Below are positions 18,199 to 27,976 of a stretch of DNA of 64,000 nucleotides, one piece after another. A program made the translations under genes and the position numbers. The DNA is from Schaalia odontolytica (lineage in GTDB: Bacteria > Actinomycetota > Actinomycetes > Actinomycetales > Actinomycetaceae). The notes under the pieces are model-generated. The model was not told the DNA's origin and made no database searches. It saw only the letters and a list, made by a program, of their open reading frames with translations. Positions within the stretch are counted from its first letter, which is position 1; every line of letters begins with the position of its first letter. The stretch spans positions 4,814 through 68,813 of the forward strand of contig NZ_PKKM01000005.1 of the NCBI RefSeq assembly GCF_002847525.1. Reading direction: 5' to 3'.

Positions 18199-18299
18199 CA
18201 CGCACGCGCCAATCTACCAGAAGCGACGCCTACGGTCACGTTCGAGGCAGAGCGTCACAGCACAGAACAGCGCTGGCCCGCCCATGCCTCGTCGAAACA

Positions 18300-18701
18300 C
18301 TAGCGGCGCGAACGCGGACGCGCGGTCAGGCGCACGCCCGCCCAGTTGTCCCCGAGCGCCGTCGACGTCGTCGCGTGCAGGCCTGCGATCTCCGCGGACT
18401 CCTCTACATCGCCCACGCGCACGGAGTTGGGGCGTCCCGGCTTGGGGATCAGCACCCAAATCAGGCCGCCGTCGTCCAGGTTCGACATCGCGTCCACGAG
18501 CACGTCCGCGAGGTCCTCTTCCTCGGCGTCGTCTGCGCGCCACCAGACGATCGCGCCGTCCACGACGTCCGCGTAATCGACGTCGACGAGCGGATGCCCC
18601 GTCTCCCCTTCAATCGCATCGCGCACGGCCTGATCGACGTCATCATCGACGTAGAACTCCTGCACGATCGCATCGGACGCAAAACCCAGGCTCACTGCCA
18701 T
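18300..18701 (-). CDS. DUF3052 protein
   Basis: 133 residues, acidic. The family is actinobacterial and of unknown function. Conserved features are the N-terminal SLGFASDAIVQEFYVDDDVD, the WW pair in GAIVWWRADDAEEEDLAD, GLIWVLIPKPGRPNSV and TSTALGDNWAGVRL. It lies divergent from aceE, the same neighbourhood as Rv2239c-aceE in M. tuberculosis. ATG 18701 has no Shine-Dalgarno but overlaps the stop of a 17-codon upstream reading frame (TGATG). GTG one codon earlier (18704) is an alternative start. Confidence 0.88.
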   Translation of the reverse strand: MAVSLGFASDAIVQEFYVDDDVDQAVRDAIEGETGHPLVDVDYADVVDGAIVWWRADDAEEEDLADVLVDAMSNLDDGGLIWVLIPKPGRPNSVRVGDVEESAEIAGLHATTSTALGDNWAGVRLTARPRSRR

Positions 18702-18754
18702 CACGCAGCACCGCCCATCAACGAGCTGGCGCTCAGTGTCTTATCAACGTTCAC
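18701..18754 (-). CDS. Putative 17-aa leaderless upstream reading frame before DUF3052
   Basis: GTG at 18754 lies exactly 6 nt after TAGGAT (18766-18761), the layout seen at other leaderless starts in this window. It opens MNVDKTLSASSLMGGAA and stops with a TGA that shares its A with the ATG of the DUF3052 gene. The DUF3052 start has no ribosome site of its own. The simplest reading is that this short frame delivers ribosomes by termination-reinitiation. It is inferred from arrangement only and has no known homologue. Confidence 0.5.
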   Translation of the reverse strand: MNVDKTLSASSLMGGAA

Positions 18755-18933
18755 GCCTTCATCCTAGGGCATTGGAGCTACTCGAATGCAAGGGATGGAC
18801 CACGATAGAAGACTCCTACGAACACTGCCCCGTCTGAACAGGGGAATTACCCGACGGTACCCGCCCGCAGTCCGGTGATACGCACCTCATAGTGGATACG
18901 CAAGGCAAACACTCGCAAAGACACCCCAATAGT

Positions 18934-18977
18934 GGGACAATGGTCCCGATATGTGCGGTGTCGCTAGAGGACACCGC
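18934..18977 (+). promoter_or_regulatory. Two perfect dyads upstream of aceE
   Basis: GGGAC-AATG-GTCCC at 18934-18947 and GCGGTGTC-7 nt-GACACCGC at 18955-18977, separated by 7 bp, between the DUF3052 and aceE starts. They look like operators or a 5' leader hairpin; I do not recognise the factor. The rest of the 18755-19024 interval shows nothing else except the aceE Shine-Dalgarno. Confidence 0.5.
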
Positions 18978-19024
18978 TCACGCACGCTGCGCAAGCAGCA
19001 CTGAGTCAAGCGAGAAGGTACACC

Positions 19025-21769
19025 GTGAGCCAACTCCACGAGTCCCACCCCGTCGTCAACGGCCTGATTCCTCAGGTTCCCGACAACGACCCCCAGGAGA
19101 CCGCCGAATGGGTTGAGTCCCTGTCCGGGCTCATCAACGAAAAGGGCGGCCCCCGCGCACGCTACATCCTGCTGCACATGCTGGACGAAGCGCGCCGCAA
19201 CGGCGTTCAGCTCCCCCAGGAATACACGACCCCCTACGTCAACACCATCCCCGTTGACCAGGAGCCGTACTTCCCCGGCGACGAAGCCATGGAGCGCGAA
19301 TACCGCCGCTGGATCCGCTGGAACGCCGCCGTTCAGGTGACGCGCGCCCAGCGCCCCGGCGTCAAGGTGGGCGGACACATCTCGTCCTACGCCTCGGTTG
19401 CCACCCTCTACGAGGTCGGCCTCAACCACTTCTTCCGCGGCAAGGACCACCCCGGCGGCGGCGACCACGTCTTCTTCCAGGGTCACGCCTCCCCCGGCCC
19501 CTACGCCCGTGCCTTCCTCGAGGGTCGTCTCTCCGAAGAGGAGATGGACGGCTTCCGTCAGCAGGTCTCCACGGAGCACGGCCTGCCCTCGTACCCGCAC
19601 CCGCGCCAGCTCGATCACTTCTGGGAGTTCCCCACGGTCTCGCTTGGCCTGGGGCCCGCCGAGGCCATCTACCAGGCCTGGTTCGACCGCTACCTGCACA
19701 TGAACGGCATCAAGGACACGTCGCAGCAGCACACGTGGGCCTTCATCGGCGACGGTGAGATGGACGAGCCTGAGTCCCGCGGCATGCTCCAGCTCGCCGC
19801 TCAGCAGCGCCTGGACAACCTGACCTTCGTCATCAACTGCAACCTGCAGCGTCTCGACGGCCCGGTGCGCGGCAACGGCAAGATCATCCAGGAACTCGAG
19901 GCTTTCTTCAAGGGCGCCGGCTGGAACGTCATCAAGGTCATCTGGGGCCGCGGCTGGGATCAGCTGCTGGCCGCCGACAAGGACGACGCCCTCGTCCACG
20001 TCATGAACGAGACCCTGGACGGCGACTACCAGACCTTCCGTGCGAACGACGGCGCCTACGTGCGTGAGCACTTCTTCGGGCGTGACCCGCGCACCAAGGA
20101 AATGGTCAAGAACTGGACCGACGAGCAGCTTTGGGAGCTCAAGCGCGGCGGCCACGACTACCGCAAGGTCTACGCCGCCTACAAGGCCGCCATGGACCAC
20201 ACCGGCCAGCCCACGGTCGTCCTCGCGCACACCATTAAGGGCTACGCGCTGGGCACGCACTTCGCGGGCCGTAACTCGACGCACCAGATGAAGAAGCTGA
20301 CGCTCGAGGACGCCAAGCAGCTGCGCGATCGCCTGCAGATCCCGATCACTGACGAGGAACTCGAGCGCGATCCCTACATGCCCCCGTACTACATGCCGCC
20401 GGCCGATCACCCGGCCCTGCAGTACATGAAGGAGCGCCGCGAGATCCTCGGCGGTTGGGTGCCCGAGCGCCGCGCCGACCGTCAGCCCAAGCTCCCCGCC
20501 CTGCCCACGCGTCCCTTCGAGGCGCTGTCCAAGGGCTCCGGCAAGCTCGAGGTCGCCACGACCATGGCTCTCGTGCGCCTCATCAAGGACCTCCTCAAGG
20601 ACAAGGAGGTCGGCAAGTACTTCGTGCCAATCATCCCCGACGAGGCCCGTACCTTCGGCCTGGACGCGATCTTCCCTTCGGCGAAGATCTTCAACACGAC
20701 CGGCCAGTCCTACACGCCCGTCGACGCGGACATGATGCTGTCCTACCGTGAGTCCGAGCAGGGCCGTATCCTGCACACGGGCATCACCGAGGCCGGCTCC
20801 TCCGCCGCCTTCCAGGTCGTCGGCACAGCGTACGCCACGCACGACCTGCCGATGGTGCCGATCTACATCTTCTACTCGATGTTCGGCTTCCAGCGCACGG
20901 GCGACCAGTTCTGGGCCGCGGGCGACCAGCTGACCAAGGGCTTCGTCATCGGCGCGACCGCCGGCCGCACGACGCTTGCGGGTGAGGGCCTGCAGCACAT
21001 GGACGGCCACTCGCACGTCCTGGCTGCCACCAACCACGCGTTCGTCTCCTACGACCCGGCCTACGCGTACGAAATCCGCCATATCATGGCGGACGGTCTG
21101 GAGCGCATGTACGGCGACGCGGGCGACCGCGACCCGAACGTCATGTACTACATCACCGTGTACAACGAGCCGATCCACCAGCCGGCCGAGCCCGAGAACG
21201 TGGACGTCGAGGGCATCATCAAGGGCATCTACAACCTCGATGAGCACCAGAACTTCGGCGGCCCCAAGGCTCAGCTGCTCGCCTCCGGCGTCGGCGTGCC
21301 GTGGGCGCGCGAGGCCCGCGAGCTGCTCGCCCGCGACTGGGGCGTGGACGCCGCCGTGTGGTCCGTGACCTCGTGGAACGAGCTGCGTCGCGACGGCCTG
21401 GATGCCGAGGAGCACAACTTCCTGCACCCGTCCGAGCCCCGCCGCACGCCCTACGTGTCGACGAAGCTCGCGGGTCGCGAGGGTCCGTTCGTGGCTTCCT
21501 CCGACTTCGACCGTATGCTGCCCGACCAGATCCGTCAGTGGGTCCCCGGCGACTACCACGTGCTCGGAGCGGATGGCTTCGGCTTCTCCGACACCCGTCG
21601 CGCTGCCCGTCGCTGGTACCACATCGATGCCGAGTCGATGGTCGTGCGCACGCTCGCTGCCCTGGCCGACAAGGGTCAGGTTGACCCGTCCGTCGTCCAG
21701 CAGGCGATCGAGAAGTACGACCTGTTCAACTACTCGATCCAGGGCAACGACCACGCTGGCGAGGAGTGA
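19025..21769 (+). CDS. aceE: Pyruvate dehydrogenase E1 component (homodimeric)
   Basis: 914 residues, the single-chain E1 of the gammaproteobacterial/actinobacterial type. The thiamine diphosphate motif is [12 protein letters not shown] followed by [42 protein letters not shown] is the N-terminal signature, and [21 protein letters not shown] lies in the pyrimidine domain. It decarboxylates pyruvate and reductively acetylates lipoyl-E2. GTG 19025 follows AGAAGG by 6 nt. No E2 or E3 gene is next to it, as usual in actinobacteria. Codon bias is very strong, which opens a long meaningless antisense frame. Confidence 0.98.
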   Translation: MSQLHESHPVVNGLIPQVPDNDPQETAEWVESLSGLINEKGGPRARYILLHMLDEARRNGVQLPQEYTTPYVNTIPVDQEPYFPGDEAMEREYRRWIRWNAAVQVTRAQRPGVKVGGHISSYASVATLYEVGLNHFFRGKDHPGGGDHVFFQGHASPGPYARAFLEGRLSEEEMDGFRQQVSTEHGLPSYPHPRQLDHFWEFPTVSLGLGPAEAIYQAWFDRYLHMNGIKDTSQQHTWAFIGDGEMDEPESRGMLQLAAQQRLDNLTFVINCNLQRLDGPVRGNGKIIQELEAFFKGAGWNVIKVIWGRGWDQLLAADKDDALVHVMNETLDGDYQTFRANDGAYVREHFFGRDPRTKEMVKNWTDEQLWELKRGGHDYRKVYAAYKAAMDHTGQPTVVLAHTIKGYALGTHFAGRNSTHQMKKLTLEDAKQLRDRLQIPITDEELERDPYMPPYYMPPADHPALQYMKERREILGGWVPERRADRQPKLPALPTRPFEALSKGSGKLEVATTMALVRLIKDLLKDKEVGKYFVPIIPDEARTFGLDAIFPSAKIFNTTGQSYTPVDADMMLSYRESEQGRILHTGITEAGSSAAFQVVGTAYATHDLPMVPIYIFYSMFGFQRTGDQFWAAGDQLTKGFVIGATAGRTTLAGEGLQHMDGHSHVLAATNHAFVSYDPAYAYEIRHIMADGLERMYGDAGDRDPNVMYYITVYNEPIHQPAEPENVDVEGIIKGIYNLDEHQNFGGPKAQLLASGVGVPWAREARELLARDWGVDAAVWSVTSWNELRRDGLDAEEHNFLHPSEPRRTPYVSTKLAGREGPFVASSDFDRMLPDQIRQWVPGDYHVLGADGFGFSDTRRAARRWYHIDAESMVVRTLAALADKGQVDPSVVQQAIEKYDLFNYSIQGNDHAGEE

Positions 21770-21818
21770 TCGTCGCTAGGCCCGCGCTCCTCCATCGCGG
21801 TGCCCAGCGGTCATGAGA

Positions 21819-21861
21819 ACGAGGCCGGGGATCCCCACGCGGGGTCCCCGGCCTCGTCGTT
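21819..21861. terminator. Terminator after aceE, first copy of a 29-nt repeat
   Basis: Stem ACGAGGCCGGGG (21819-21830) with CCCCGGCCTCGT (21846-21857), extended by CCCC/GGGG with one bulged T around loop ACGC, then CGTT. Bases 21833-21861 recur identically at 22518-22546, so the flavin reductase gene is bracketed by near-identical terminators. Confidence 0.85.
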
Positions 21862-21919
21862 TGGGCCAAGCAATGGGATCGGCACTGCCTGCCCGCCGTA
21901 TCCGGCAGACAATAGACGC

Positions 21920-22489
21920 ATGCACGTTCCCTACGAAACCGAGAAGTTCTACTACGGCTTCCCCGTCTACATCCTGGCCTATCCGGACGAGACCGTCGGC
22001 GTCGGTATCACGACGGGTTCCTCCTCATACTCGCTGGGGCAGATGGTCATGATCGGCTGCGACTCCACCACGCATGCCGCCCGCTCGATCAAGCGCTTCG
22101 GCGTCTGTTCCCTCAATCTGTTCGGCGCCGAGGCCATGGGACTCTTTGAATACGCGGGAACAGTCTCGGGCGGCGACAAGCTCCGCGACGCGCACGTGCC
22201 GTCAAGCGATCACGATGGCATCCCCGTACTCGACGGCTCCCAGATGAGCCTGCTGTGCCGTGTCCTGGAGGCCACGGACGACGGCACTTACACACACTTC
22301 CGCTGCGAGATCACTCAGCGTCTGGTCGACTCCGCGCTCATCGATGACCGCGGTCGCTTCCGCTACGAGGACCTGCGCACCGTGGAGTACGTGGGCGACG
22401 CTCGCAGGCGCATCTACCGATATTTCTCGGACAGGGTGGAGCGTTTTGGCACTTTCGTGCGCTCCTTCAAGGAGTCTCTACTCCCCTAG
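21920..22489 (+). CDS. Flavin reductase-like (split-barrel FMN-binding) protein
   Basis: 189 residues. FYYGFPVYILAYPDETVGVGITTGSSSYSLGQMVMIG and SIKRFGVCSLNL resemble the FMN-binding split barrel of flavin reductase-like domain proteins, in which short-chain FMN reductases and uncharacterised flavoproteins fall. There is no NAD(P)H motif from which to assign substrate. No Shine-Dalgarno precedes ATG 21920, but GACAAT ends 6 nt before it, so a leaderless message is possible. Monocistronic, flanked on both sides by almost the same hairpin terminator. Confidence 0.75.
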   Translation: MHVPYETEKFYYGFPVYILAYPDETVGVGITTGSSSYSLGQMVMIGCDSTTHAARSIKRFGVCSLNLFGAEAMGLFEYAGTVSGGDKLRDAHVPSSDHDGIPVLDGSQMSLLCRVLEATDDGTYTHFRCEITQRLVDSALIDDRGRFRYEDLRTVEYVGDARRRIYRYFSDRVERFGTFVRSFKESLLP

Positions 22490-22503
22490 CGGAGCCAGCC
22501 CAC

Positions 22504-22546
22504 AACGAAGGCCGGGGCCCCACGCGGGGTCCCCGGCCTCGTCGTT
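22504..22546. terminator. Bidirectional terminator, second copy of the 29-nt repeat
   Basis: Stem AGGCCGGGGCCCC with GGGG-T-CCCCGGCCT around loop ACGC, ending CGTCGTT. It lies between the flavin reductase stop (plus) and the aspA stop (minus), so it can end both. Bases 22518-22546 are identical to 21833-21861. Confidence 0.85.
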
Positions 22547-22562
22547 AGCGAGCTTCAGGCGC

Positions 22563-23975
22563 TCAGTCTTCCTCGGTGCCCGCGTACTTCGGGTTCGCGA
22601 GGTTCTCGGGCGAGAGGATGCGCTCGACCTCTTCCTCAGACAGAAGCTCCATGTCGTGGATGACCTCGCGGACCGTCTTGCCCTCGGCCGCGGCGCGCTT
22701 ACCCACGACGTCGCCCAGGTGGTGACCAATGACGTCGTTGAAGTACGTGACGATGCCGATCGAGTTCTCCACGTAGCCGCGGCACACCTCTTCGTTGGCG
22801 GTGATGCCGGTGATGCAGCGCTCACGCAGCGTATCGCAGGCATTCACGAGGAGGTTGATGGACTCGATGAGCGCCTGCGCGATCACGGGCTCCATGACGT
22901 TGAGCTGAAGCTGGCCCGCCTCGGCCGCCATGGTGACGGTCTGGTCGTTGCCGATGACCTTGAAGCACACCTGGTTGACGACCTCGGGGATGACGGGGTT
23001 GACCTTGGCAGGCATGATCGAGGAACCCGCGGCCATCTTCGGCAGGTTGATCTCATTGAGGCCGGCGCGGGGGCCCGAGGCCAGCAGACGCAGGTCGTTG
23101 CAGACCTTGGAGAGCTTGACGGCGCTGCGCTTGATCGTGGCGTGCATGGACACGTACGCGCCCGTATCGGACGTGGCCTCGAGGAGGTTCGGCGAGCCGA
23201 CGACGCGGGCACCCGTGATGCGGCGCAGGTGGCGCACGACGACCTGCTGGTAGCCGTCCGGGGTGTTCAGGCCGGTGCCGATCGCGGTCGCACCGAGGTT
23301 CGTCTCCAGGAGCAGCTCGGCGTTGTTGACGAGGCGCTCATCCTCCTCGCGCAGCGTGTGCGCGAAGGCGGAGAACTCGCTGCCCAGCGACATCGGAACG
23401 GCATCCTGCAGCTGCGTGCGGCCCATCGTCAGAATGTGGCGGAACTCGGCGCCCTTCTCATCGAAAGAGTCGGCGAGCTCGTCGATGGCCTTGCGCAGCC
23501 GGTTAACCTTGCGCCACAGGGCGATGCGGAACGCCGTCGGGTAGGCGTCGTTCGTCGACTGGGAGCGGTTGACGTGATCGTTGGGGTTGATGATGTCGTA
23601 GCGGCCCTTCTCCTCCCCCAGGATCTCGAGCGCCAGGTTCGCGATGACCTCGTTCGCATTCATGTTGACGGAGGTGCCGGCACCGCCCTGGAACTGGTCC
23701 ACGGGGAACTGGTCCATGCAACGGCCGTTTTCGATGATCTCGTCGCAGGCTGCGATGATCGCCTCGGCCTTGGCCGGCTTCATGGCCTTCAGCTGCATGT
23801 TCGCCATGGCGCACGCCTTCTTCACCTGCGCGAACGCGCGGATGAGTTCGGGTGCTTCATTGATCGTGCGACCCGAGATCTGATAGTTCTCGATTGCTCG
23901 CAGCGTATGAATGCCCCAGTACGCATCCTCGGGTACTTCGCGGGTGCCGAGCAGATCTTCTTCGGTGCGGGTCAA
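22563..23975 (-). CDS. aspA: Aspartate ammonia-lyase
   Basis: 470 residues, fumarase/aspartase superfamily. Signature [11 protein letters not shown] with the catalytic Ser loop, plus [32 protein letters not shown] and [15 protein letters not shown]. The aspartase-type N-terminus [19 protein letters not shown] favours AspA over fumarase. It converts aspartate to fumarate and ammonia, useful for anaerobic fumarate supply. The start appears to be TTG at 23975, seven nt after GGAAGGA; no ATG or GTG fits the conserved N-terminus. TTG is a rare start and may lower expression. Confidence 0.95.
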   Translation of the reverse strand: MTRTEEDLLGTREVPEDAYWGIHTLRAIENYQISGRTINEAPELIRAFAQVKKACAMANMQLKAMKPAKAEAIIAACDEIIENGRCMDQFPVDQFQGGAGTSVNMNANEVIANLALEILGEEKGRYDIINPNDHVNRSQSTNDAYPTAFRIALWRKVNRLRKAIDELADSFDEKGAEFRHILTMGRTQLQDAVPMSLGSEFSAFAHTLREEDERLVNNAELLLETNLGATAIGTGLNTPDGYQQVVVRHLRRITGARVVGSPNLLEATSDTGAYVSMHATIKRSAVKLSKVCNDLRLLASGPRAGLNEINLPKMAAGSSIMPAKVNPVIPEVVNQVCFKVIGNDQTVTMAAEAGQLQLNVMEPVIAQALIESINLLVNACDTLRERCITGITANEEVCRGYVENSIGIVTYFNDVIGHHLGDVVGKRAAAEGKTVREVIHDMELLSEEEVERILSPENLANPKYAGTEED

Positions 23976-24110
23976 CGTTGTTCCTTCCGTCTGTTCGCCC
24001 GCCGGTTCATTCCGGCAGGTGCGCCTCCATGGTAGGCCCTGTAGGCCCGAAATTCCGGCACTTTACGAACATTGGAAGCGTCGTTGAAGCTCCGCTGAGA
24101 AGGTCTTTCG

Positions 24111-24482
24111 CTAGTGATTGGACGCGGCGTCAGAAACGGCGTCAAGCAGGTCCGCGAGCGTCACCCATTCCTGGACCTGAGCGTCATTCAGCGTCACCTT
24201 CGCCTCGCGTTCCACGCGCGCGACGACGGCGTAGAGGGACACGTCGTCCATATCCAGATCGCCGCGCAGCGTGAGCTCTCCGCGCGCATCGGCGGGATCG
24301 AGCTCCGCCTCGTCGAGCACGGCCTCCATCGCGGCCTCCCGGGCGCGGTCCTGGGCGGTCTCAGCGACACTTTCGGACGAGGCAGGGGCCGCGTCGGGCG
24401 CCTCGTCGGACGCATCGGAGTCGACCAGCTGCGCTAAGCCTGCACGCAGCTGGTCACCGAGCAGGTCGGCGATGGAGCCCAT
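24111..24482 (-). CDS. Acyl carrier protein-like protein without the phosphopantetheine serine
   Basis: 123 residues. The C-terminal 60 residues follow the ACP fold and align with actinobacterial AcpP over DLDMDDVSLYAVVARVE and VTLADLLDAV. At the position of the pantetheinylated Ser in the D-S-L motif there is Asp (Asp80, in MDDVS). The N-terminal half is an Ala/Asp/Glu-rich extension unlike normal ACPs. ATG 24482 overlaps the stop of the DUF3145 gene (ATGA). In Streptomyces DUF3145 sits beside fabH-acpP-fabF, so this may be a relic of a type II fatty-acid cluster, or a non-enzymatic ACP-fold protein. Function unknown. Confidence 0.7.
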   Translation of the reverse strand: MGSIADLLGDQLRAGLAQLVDSDASDEAPDAAPASSESVAETAQDRAREAAMEAVLDEAELDPADARGELTLRGDLDMDDVSLYAVVARVEREAKVTLNDAQVQEWVTLADLLDAVSDAASNH

Positions 24483-24985
24483 CAGCCAACCCGATTGTTG
24501 AGCCAACGCACGGGCGCACCGGCACCGGCGTGGCGGAAGGACTCAAGTTCATCATCCCAGGCCTGGCCGAGAGCCAGGTCGAGACCCTCGCGCAGCTCCT
24601 CGTACGTCGTGGCGGACTCCAGGGCCGCACGGATGCGGTCCTCGGGCACAACGACGTTGCCGATGGTGTCCATCTGGGAGTGGAAGATACCGAGGGAGGG
24701 CGTGTGGCACCAGCGGCCACCGTCGCTCGAGGCCGTTGCCTCCTCCGTCACCTCGTAACGCAGGTGCTCCCAACCGCGCAGAGCGGACGCCAAACGGGCG
24801 CCCGAGCCGATCGGTCCGACCCACGAGAACTCGCAGCGAACCATGCCCGGCGCCGCTTCCTGGTCCGACCACTGGAGGTGAACCTCCTGGCCGAGCGCGG
24901 TGCCCAGCGCCCACTCGATGTGCGGGCACAGAGCGGGCGGTGTTGAGTGCACGAAAAGTACACCGCGGGTGTATGACCCTCTCAT
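24482..24985 (-). CDS. DUF3145 protein
   Basis: 167 residues, an actinobacterial family of unknown function. Recognisable segments: TRGVLFVHSTPPALCPHIEWAL at the start, EFSWVGPIGSGARLASALRGWEHLRYEVTEE, PSLGIFHSQMDTIGNVVVPEDRIR and LGQAWDDELESFRHAG. AGGAGGAAC precedes ATG 24985. It is coupled to the ACP-like gene. In Streptomyces the homologue lies at the end of the fab cluster (from memory of gene order), pointing to a link with lipid synthesis; this is inference. Confidence 0.88.
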   Translation of the reverse strand: MRGSYTRGVLFVHSTPPALCPHIEWALGTALGQEVHLQWSDQEAAPGMVRCEFSWVGPIGSGARLASALRGWEHLRYEVTEEATASSDGGRWCHTPSLGIFHSQMDTIGNVVVPEDRIRAALESATTYEELREGLDLALGQAWDDELESFRHAGAGAPVRWLNNRVG

Positions 24986-25096
24986 TGTTCCTCCTGTTGG
25001 CTTTGTCAGGATCGTCTTCCCCTACGCCCTAAACTGCCGTGAGTCGCAATGATCTGCGCCGAGACGGCGCACACGATGTGGTTACAGGATAGTCGA

Positions 25097-25131
25097 ACGC
25101 GCCTGGGAATGCACTCCATTCCCCGGCGCGT
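25097..25131 (-). terminator. Terminator after def
   Basis: ACGCGCC-T-GGGAATG (25097-25111) pairs with CATTCCC-C-GGCGCGT (25117-25131), one mismatch, loop CACTC. It lies 25 nt past the def stop on minus and lacks a U-tract, as is common in this window. Confidence 0.7.
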
Positions 25132-25155
25132 CCACGCCTGCATGTGGCCAGATGC

Positions 25156-25647
25156 TCAGAAGCCAGCGTTGCGGATGTCGCGCAGCGCCTTCTTGCGGGT
25201 CGGGCGATCAAGACGGTCGATGTAGATGTGGCCGTCAAGGTGGTCGCACTCGTGCTGGATGCAGCGCGCCATGAGCTCCTCGCCCTCGACGACGACCTTC
25301 TTGCCGTCCAGGTCCGTGCCCTCGCAGCGCGCGTACCAGGCGCGCTCGGTCGGATACCACAGCTCGGGCACCGACAGGCACCCCTCGTCGCCGTCCTGGT
25401 ACTCGTCTTCGCTCAGCGCGACGATGCGGGGGTTCAGCACGTAGCCGATCTCGCCGTCGATGTTCCAGGAGAACGCGCGCAGGCTGACGCCGATCTGGTT
25501 GGCGGCCAGGCCGGCACGGCCGTCCATGTCGACGCCCTCGAGCAGGTCCTCCACGAGTGCCTTCACGTTCGGCGTGATCTCCGTGATGGGATCGCAGACG
25601 GTACGCAGGACGGGGTCACCGATGATGCGGATGGGACGAATAGCCAT
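25156..25647 (-). CDS. def: Peptide deformylase
   Basis: 163 residues. All three family motifs are intact: GLAANQIG (with the substrate Gln), EGCLSVP (metal Cys) and QHECDHLDG (two metal His and catalytic Glu). It removes the formyl group from nascent chains before methionine aminopeptidase acts; map is elsewhere in this window. The start lies one base after the proS TGA, so the genes are coupled. It ends in a hairpin terminator. Confidence 0.97.
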   Translation of the reverse strand: MAIRPIRIIGDPVLRTVCDPITEITPNVKALVEDLLEGVDMDGRAGLAANQIGVSLRAFSWNIDGEIGYVLNPRIVALSEDEYQDGDEGCLSVPELWYPTERAWYARCEGTDLDGKKVVVEGEELMARCIQHECDHLDGHIYIDRLDRPTRKKALRDIRNAGF

Positions 25648-25648
25648 G

Positions 25649-27457
25649 TCACTCCCCCTTCAGGGCTGCAGCGTGGAGCTCGCGCAGGCGCGCGACGGCT
25701 TCCTCAACGGGCACGACGATGGTCTCACCGGTGGCACGCACGCGGATCTCCACCTCGCCGTCGGCCAGCGAACGACCGACAACCAGGCCGAAGGGCACGC
25801 CCACGAGCTCGTAGTCCTTGAACTTCACGCCGGCGCTCACCTTACGGCGATCGTCGACGAGAACGTCCAGGCCGACCGCGTCGAGCTGCTCGCCCAGTGA
25901 CTGCGCGGTCTCGAAGACCTCGTCGCCCTTGCCGGTGGCCAGGACGTGCACATCGAAGGGAGCGATCTGTGCGGGCCAGCTCAGGCCCTTGTCGTCGCAG
26001 TTGGCCTCGGCCAGCGCTGCCATCACGCGGGTAACACCGATGCCGTACGAGCCCATGGTGACGACCTGGGTCTTGCCGTTCTCGTCGAGGACGGTGAGGC
26101 CCAGGGCCTTGGCGTACTTGCGGCCCAGCTGGAAGATGTGGCCGATCTCAATGCCGCGCTCCAGGTGGAGGGGGCCCGAGCCGTCGGGCGCCAGGTCGCC
26201 CTCGCGCACCTCTGCGGCCTCGATCGTGCCGTCGGCGGTGAAGTCGCGACCCATGACGAGGTTGAGGACGTGACGCTGCTCGGCGTTCGCGCCTGTCACC
26301 CAGGCGGTACCCTCGACGACACGCGGGTCCACCAGGTAGCGCACGGAACCGGAGGCGTTGCCGTCCTCGTCCACGACGCGCTTGGGCGAGTTCGGTCCGA
26401 GAACCGTGGGGCCGATGTAGCCGCGCACCAGCTCGGGGTGCGGCTCAAAGTCGGAATCCGACGCCATCTCGACCTCGGCGGGGGCCACGGAGGCCTCGAG
26501 ACGCTTCATGTCGATATCGCGGTCGCCGGGGATGCCCACCACGAGGAGCTCGCGCTCGCCATCCGGGTGCGTCAGTGTGACGACGACGTTCTTCAGCGTG
26601 TCGGCGGCGGTCCAGGGGCGGTCCTCGCGCGGGTACTGCTCGTTGAGCAGGTCAACGAGCGACTCGATCGTCGGAGCGTCGGGGGTGGGCACCTCGAGGG
26701 GCGCGGGCACGCCGGACGCATCCTGAGCCTCGGGCACGGGGGTGGTCACAGCCTCGGCGTTGGCGGCGTAGCCACCCGGGGACGCCACGAAGGTGTCCTC
26801 GCCGATCGGTGAGGGGTGCAGGAACTCCTCGGAGCGCGAGCCGCCCATCGCGCCGCTCATCGCGGAGACGATGACGTAGCGCAGGCCCAGGCGCTGGAAG
26901 ATGCGCTCGTAGGTGTCACGCTCGGCCTGGTAGGAGGCGTTCAGGCCCTCGTCGTCAATGTCGAAGGAGTAGGCGTCCTTCATCACGAACTCGCGGCCGC
27001 GGATCAGGCCGGCGCGCGGACGAGCCTCGTCGCGGTACTTCGTCTGAATCTGATACAGCGTGGCGGGCAGGTCCTTGTACGAGGAGTACATGTCCTTCAC
27101 CAGCAGGGTGAACATTTCCTCGTGCGTGGGGGCCAGAAGGTAGTCGCCGCCCTTACGGTCGTTGAGCTTGAACAGCGTCGGGCCGTACTCTTCCCAGCGG
27201 TTCGTGGCCTTGTAGGGTTCTGCGGGGATTAGGCCCGGGAAGTGAACTTCCTGAGCGCCCATCGCGTCCATCTCCTCGCGGACGATGTCCTCGATCTTGC
27301 GCAGGGTCCGCAGACCGAGGGGCAGCCACGTGTAGATGCCGGGTGCGGAGCGGCGGATATAGCCGGCACGCACCAGAAGCTTGTGCGAATTGACCTCGGC
27401 GTCGGCCGGGTCTTCACGCAGGGTTCGCAGGAAGAAAGTCGAGAGATTTCGAAGCAT
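25649..27457 (-). CDS. proS: Proline-tRNA ligase, bacterial type
   Basis: 602 residues, class II synthetase of the bacterial (type 1) form with the internal editing (INS) domain between motifs 2 and 3. Visible: [21 protein letters not shown] (motif 1 area), [19 protein letters not shown] (motif 2), and [16 protein letters not shown] (motif 3). The C-terminal anticodon domain includes DVHVLATGK and the ending [13 protein letters not shown] 27457 lies exactly 6 nt after TACTCT (27469-27464) with no Shine-Dalgarno, so a leaderless mRNA is likely. Operon proS-def. Confidence 0.96.
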   Translation of the reverse strand: MLRNLSTFFLRTLREDPADAEVNSHKLLVRAGYIRRSAPGIYTWLPLGLRTLRKIEDIVREEMDAMGAQEVHFPGLIPAEPYKATNRWEEYGPTLFKLNDRKGGDYLLAPTHEEMFTLLVKDMYSSYKDLPATLYQIQTKYRDEARPRAGLIRGREFVMKDAYSFDIDDEGLNASYQAERDTYERIFQRLGLRYVIVSAMSGAMGGSRSEEFLHPSPIGEDTFVASPGGYAANAEAVTTPVPEAQDASGVPAPLEVPTPDAPTIESLVDLLNEQYPREDRPWTAADTLKNVVVTLTHPDGERELLVVGIPGDRDIDMKRLEASVAPAEVEMASDSDFEPHPELVRGYIGPTVLGPNSPKRVVDEDGNASGSVRYLVDPRVVEGTAWVTGANAEQRHVLNLVMGRDFTADGTIEAAEVREGDLAPDGSGPLHLERGIEIGHIFQLGRKYAKALGLTVLDENGKTQVVTMGSYGIGVTRVMAALAEANCDDKGLSWPAQIAPFDVHVLATGKGDEVFETAQSLGEQLDAVGLDVLVDDRRKVSAGVKFKDYELVGVPFGLVVGRSLADGEVEIRVRATGETIVVPVEEAVARLRELHAAALKGE

Positions 27458-27537
27458 GCTCCAAGAGTACGGCACGCACAGGGCCCGGGGCCACCGGCAC
27501 AGCCGCGTAGCCCCTCATCGGCACGTCAGCGAAACTC

Positions 27538-27951
27538 TCAGATAACCGCGCGGGTGCCGAGCTCGCGTTCACGGGCACCCGGGTGCGACGCGTAGTAGCG
27601 GCGGGCCATCCAACCCGGGTATGCCCACGCGGGCAGACCACCGAAGTAGAGGGCCTGAACAGCGGCAGCACCCATCAGGGCGAGCACACCGATGACGAGG
27701 CCGAGCGAACCAAGCGTGTCGAGGCCGCGTGCCTCGCGCGCCATCAGATCCGCGGTCAGGAACCACAGGAGAGACAGGAGCGGCATCAGGGGCCACACGA
27801 CGCGCCCCATCTCACCGGCCGCGTGTCCGGCACCGAGCTCGAGACGCACCGAGACACGGCGCGCGCTGGCGCCAATGCCGAACCAGGCCCACGCCCACAC
27901 GAGAGCGATAGCGAGACCGACGAGTGCGATCAGAGCGGTGGAGTTGGACAC
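27538..27951 (-). CDS. Small membrane protein of unknown function
   Basis: 137 residues with about four hydrophobic segments: roughly 3-26 (STALIALVGLAIALVWAWAW), 46-67 (VVWPLMPLLSLLWFL), 75-100 (LGSLGLVIGVLALMGAAAV) and a short C-terminal stretch. A basic Tyr-containing tail (MARRYYASHPGARERE) follows. GTG 27951 is preferred because GAAGGGGG precedes it by 6 nt. I do not recognise a family. The upstream region contains a 10-bp inverted repeat that may regulate it. Confidence 0.6.
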   Translation of the reverse strand: MSNSTALIALVGLAIALVWAWAWFGIGASARRVSVRLELGAGHAAGEMGRVVWPLMPLLSLLWFLTADLMAREARGLDTLGSLGLVIGVLALMGAAAVQALYFGGLPAWAYPGWMARRYYASHPGARERELGTRAVI

Positions 27952-27976
27952 AGCGTCCCCCTTCGGACAAAGCAAC

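Noticed and set aside
18125..18199. tRNA-Val with 5' end at 18199
   Set aside because: It would give a G-G mismatch in the acceptor stem; ending at 18198 gives seven pairs and the normal TA at positions 8-9.
18887..21754. 955-residue open frame on minus, opposite aceE
   Set aside because: It is the antisense of a strongly codon-biased gene in high-GC DNA, has no recognisable domain, and aceE is certain on plus.
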